DNA of 53,319 bases from Anaeromicrobium sp. (GTDB lineage: Bacteria; Bacillota; Clostridia; Peptostreptococcales; Thermotaleaceae), in NCBI RefSeq assembly GCF_025210435.1, contig NZ_JAOART010000110.1:1-53319 (forward strand), written 5' to 3'. Positions 53,180-53,319 of this stretch are shown here, piece by piece; the first letter of the stretch is position 1, and each line of letters starts with the position of its first letter. Made by a program: the position numbers and the translations under genes. The notes below the pieces were generated by a model that was not told the origin of the DNA, searched no databases, and was given only the letters and a program-made list of their open reading frames with translations.

Positions 53180-53319
53180 TATAGATTTCTGGTGTATAAA
53201 CTTGCTTTATGTGGGCCTATTTCAGGAAACTATTGAAAATCTTTTCCACCCAAGTCCTTGTCACAAGCGAAAGTGTGAATCTTCGTATATAGGTTCATGT
53301 GTCATGTTGGAGTAGCATA
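53180..53319 (+). repeat. Family A structured repeat, copy A6 (cut by window edge)
   Basis: First 140 bases of a family A copy, nearly identical to A4 including the same left-arm deletion. Its left end TATAGATTTCTGGTGTATAA equals that of A4 apart from the first two or three bases. Confidence 0.9.

Noticed and set aside
53124-53315. Open frame of 63 codons at the right edge
   Set aside because: It runs through the dehydrogenase start region and repeat A6; the sequence is repeat DNA, and it has no ribosome binding site or family similarity.

Overview
The window is AT-rich DNA from an anaerobic, low-GC Firmicute, most likely a clostridial lineage. The evidence is strong AGGAGG-type ribosome binding sites, frequent TTG and GTG starts, AGA/AGG/AUA-rich codons, an oxygen-sensitive 2-hydroxyacyl-CoA-dehydratase-type reductase with its activator, and a Firmicute exosortase K/MSEP-CTERM pair. 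It holds about 48 protein genes, one transposase cut by the window edge, one decayed transporter gene and no tRNA or rRNA genes that I can see.

Layout. 1-560: 5' part of an IS1182-type transposase on the minus strand, abutting a VanW-family gene. 0.55-4.5 kb (minus): VanW protein, arginase, AGCS sodium/alanine symporter. 4.85-9.2 kb: an operon led by a promoter and a preQ1-I riboswitch with terminator, coding for a 2-hydroxyacyl-CoA-dehydratase/double-cubane-type protein, its ATPase activator, QueD, QueE, FolE and QueC. This makes preQ0 from GTP. No QueF is encoded here, so the two leading genes are candidates for a reductive queuosine step. 10.1-17.2 kb: sugar-type ABC importer, methylthioribose kinase (MtnK), methylthioribose-1-phosphate isomerase (MtnA) and a soluble chemoreceptor, together a methylthioribose (or 5-deoxyribose) uptake and salvage unit. 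17.4-26.4 kb: housekeeping and accessory genes (cis-prenyltransferase, Nudix, EamA transporter, DTW protein, DUF3870, two halves of a D-glutamate cyclase-like system, SDR, topoisomerase III). 26.6-30.9 kb: TetR regulator with a palindromic operator and a heterodimeric ABC exporter, followed by an abgT remnant. 31.3-36.2 kb (minus): a P1B-type ATPase with a non-CPC membrane motif and four separate HMA_2-type proteins plus a small membrane protein. 36.4-41.3 kb: iron/phosphonate-type ABC importer with a PP2C phosphatase inside the operon. 41.6-53.1 kb: small alarmone synthetase, two small unknown genes, DEAD-box helicase, DUF2975/HTH/DUF4173 module, exosortase K with its MSEP-CTERM target, EamA transporter and an iron-containing alcohol dehydrogenase.

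Two families of foldback repeats are spread between genes. Family A (about 239 bp, six copies, all on the plus strand) has a conserved interior, a perfect 22-bp stem in the best copies, and ends that match each other within a copy while differing between copies. Family B (about 150-159 bp, three copies) has long terminal inverted repeats, and in two of the three copies its terminal TAGG supplies the stop codon of the upstream gene. Neither family contains a transposase.

Most notable are the riboswitch-controlled reductase pair in the preQ0 operon, the family A structured repeats, the HMA_2/P-type ATPase cluster and the exosortase K pair.
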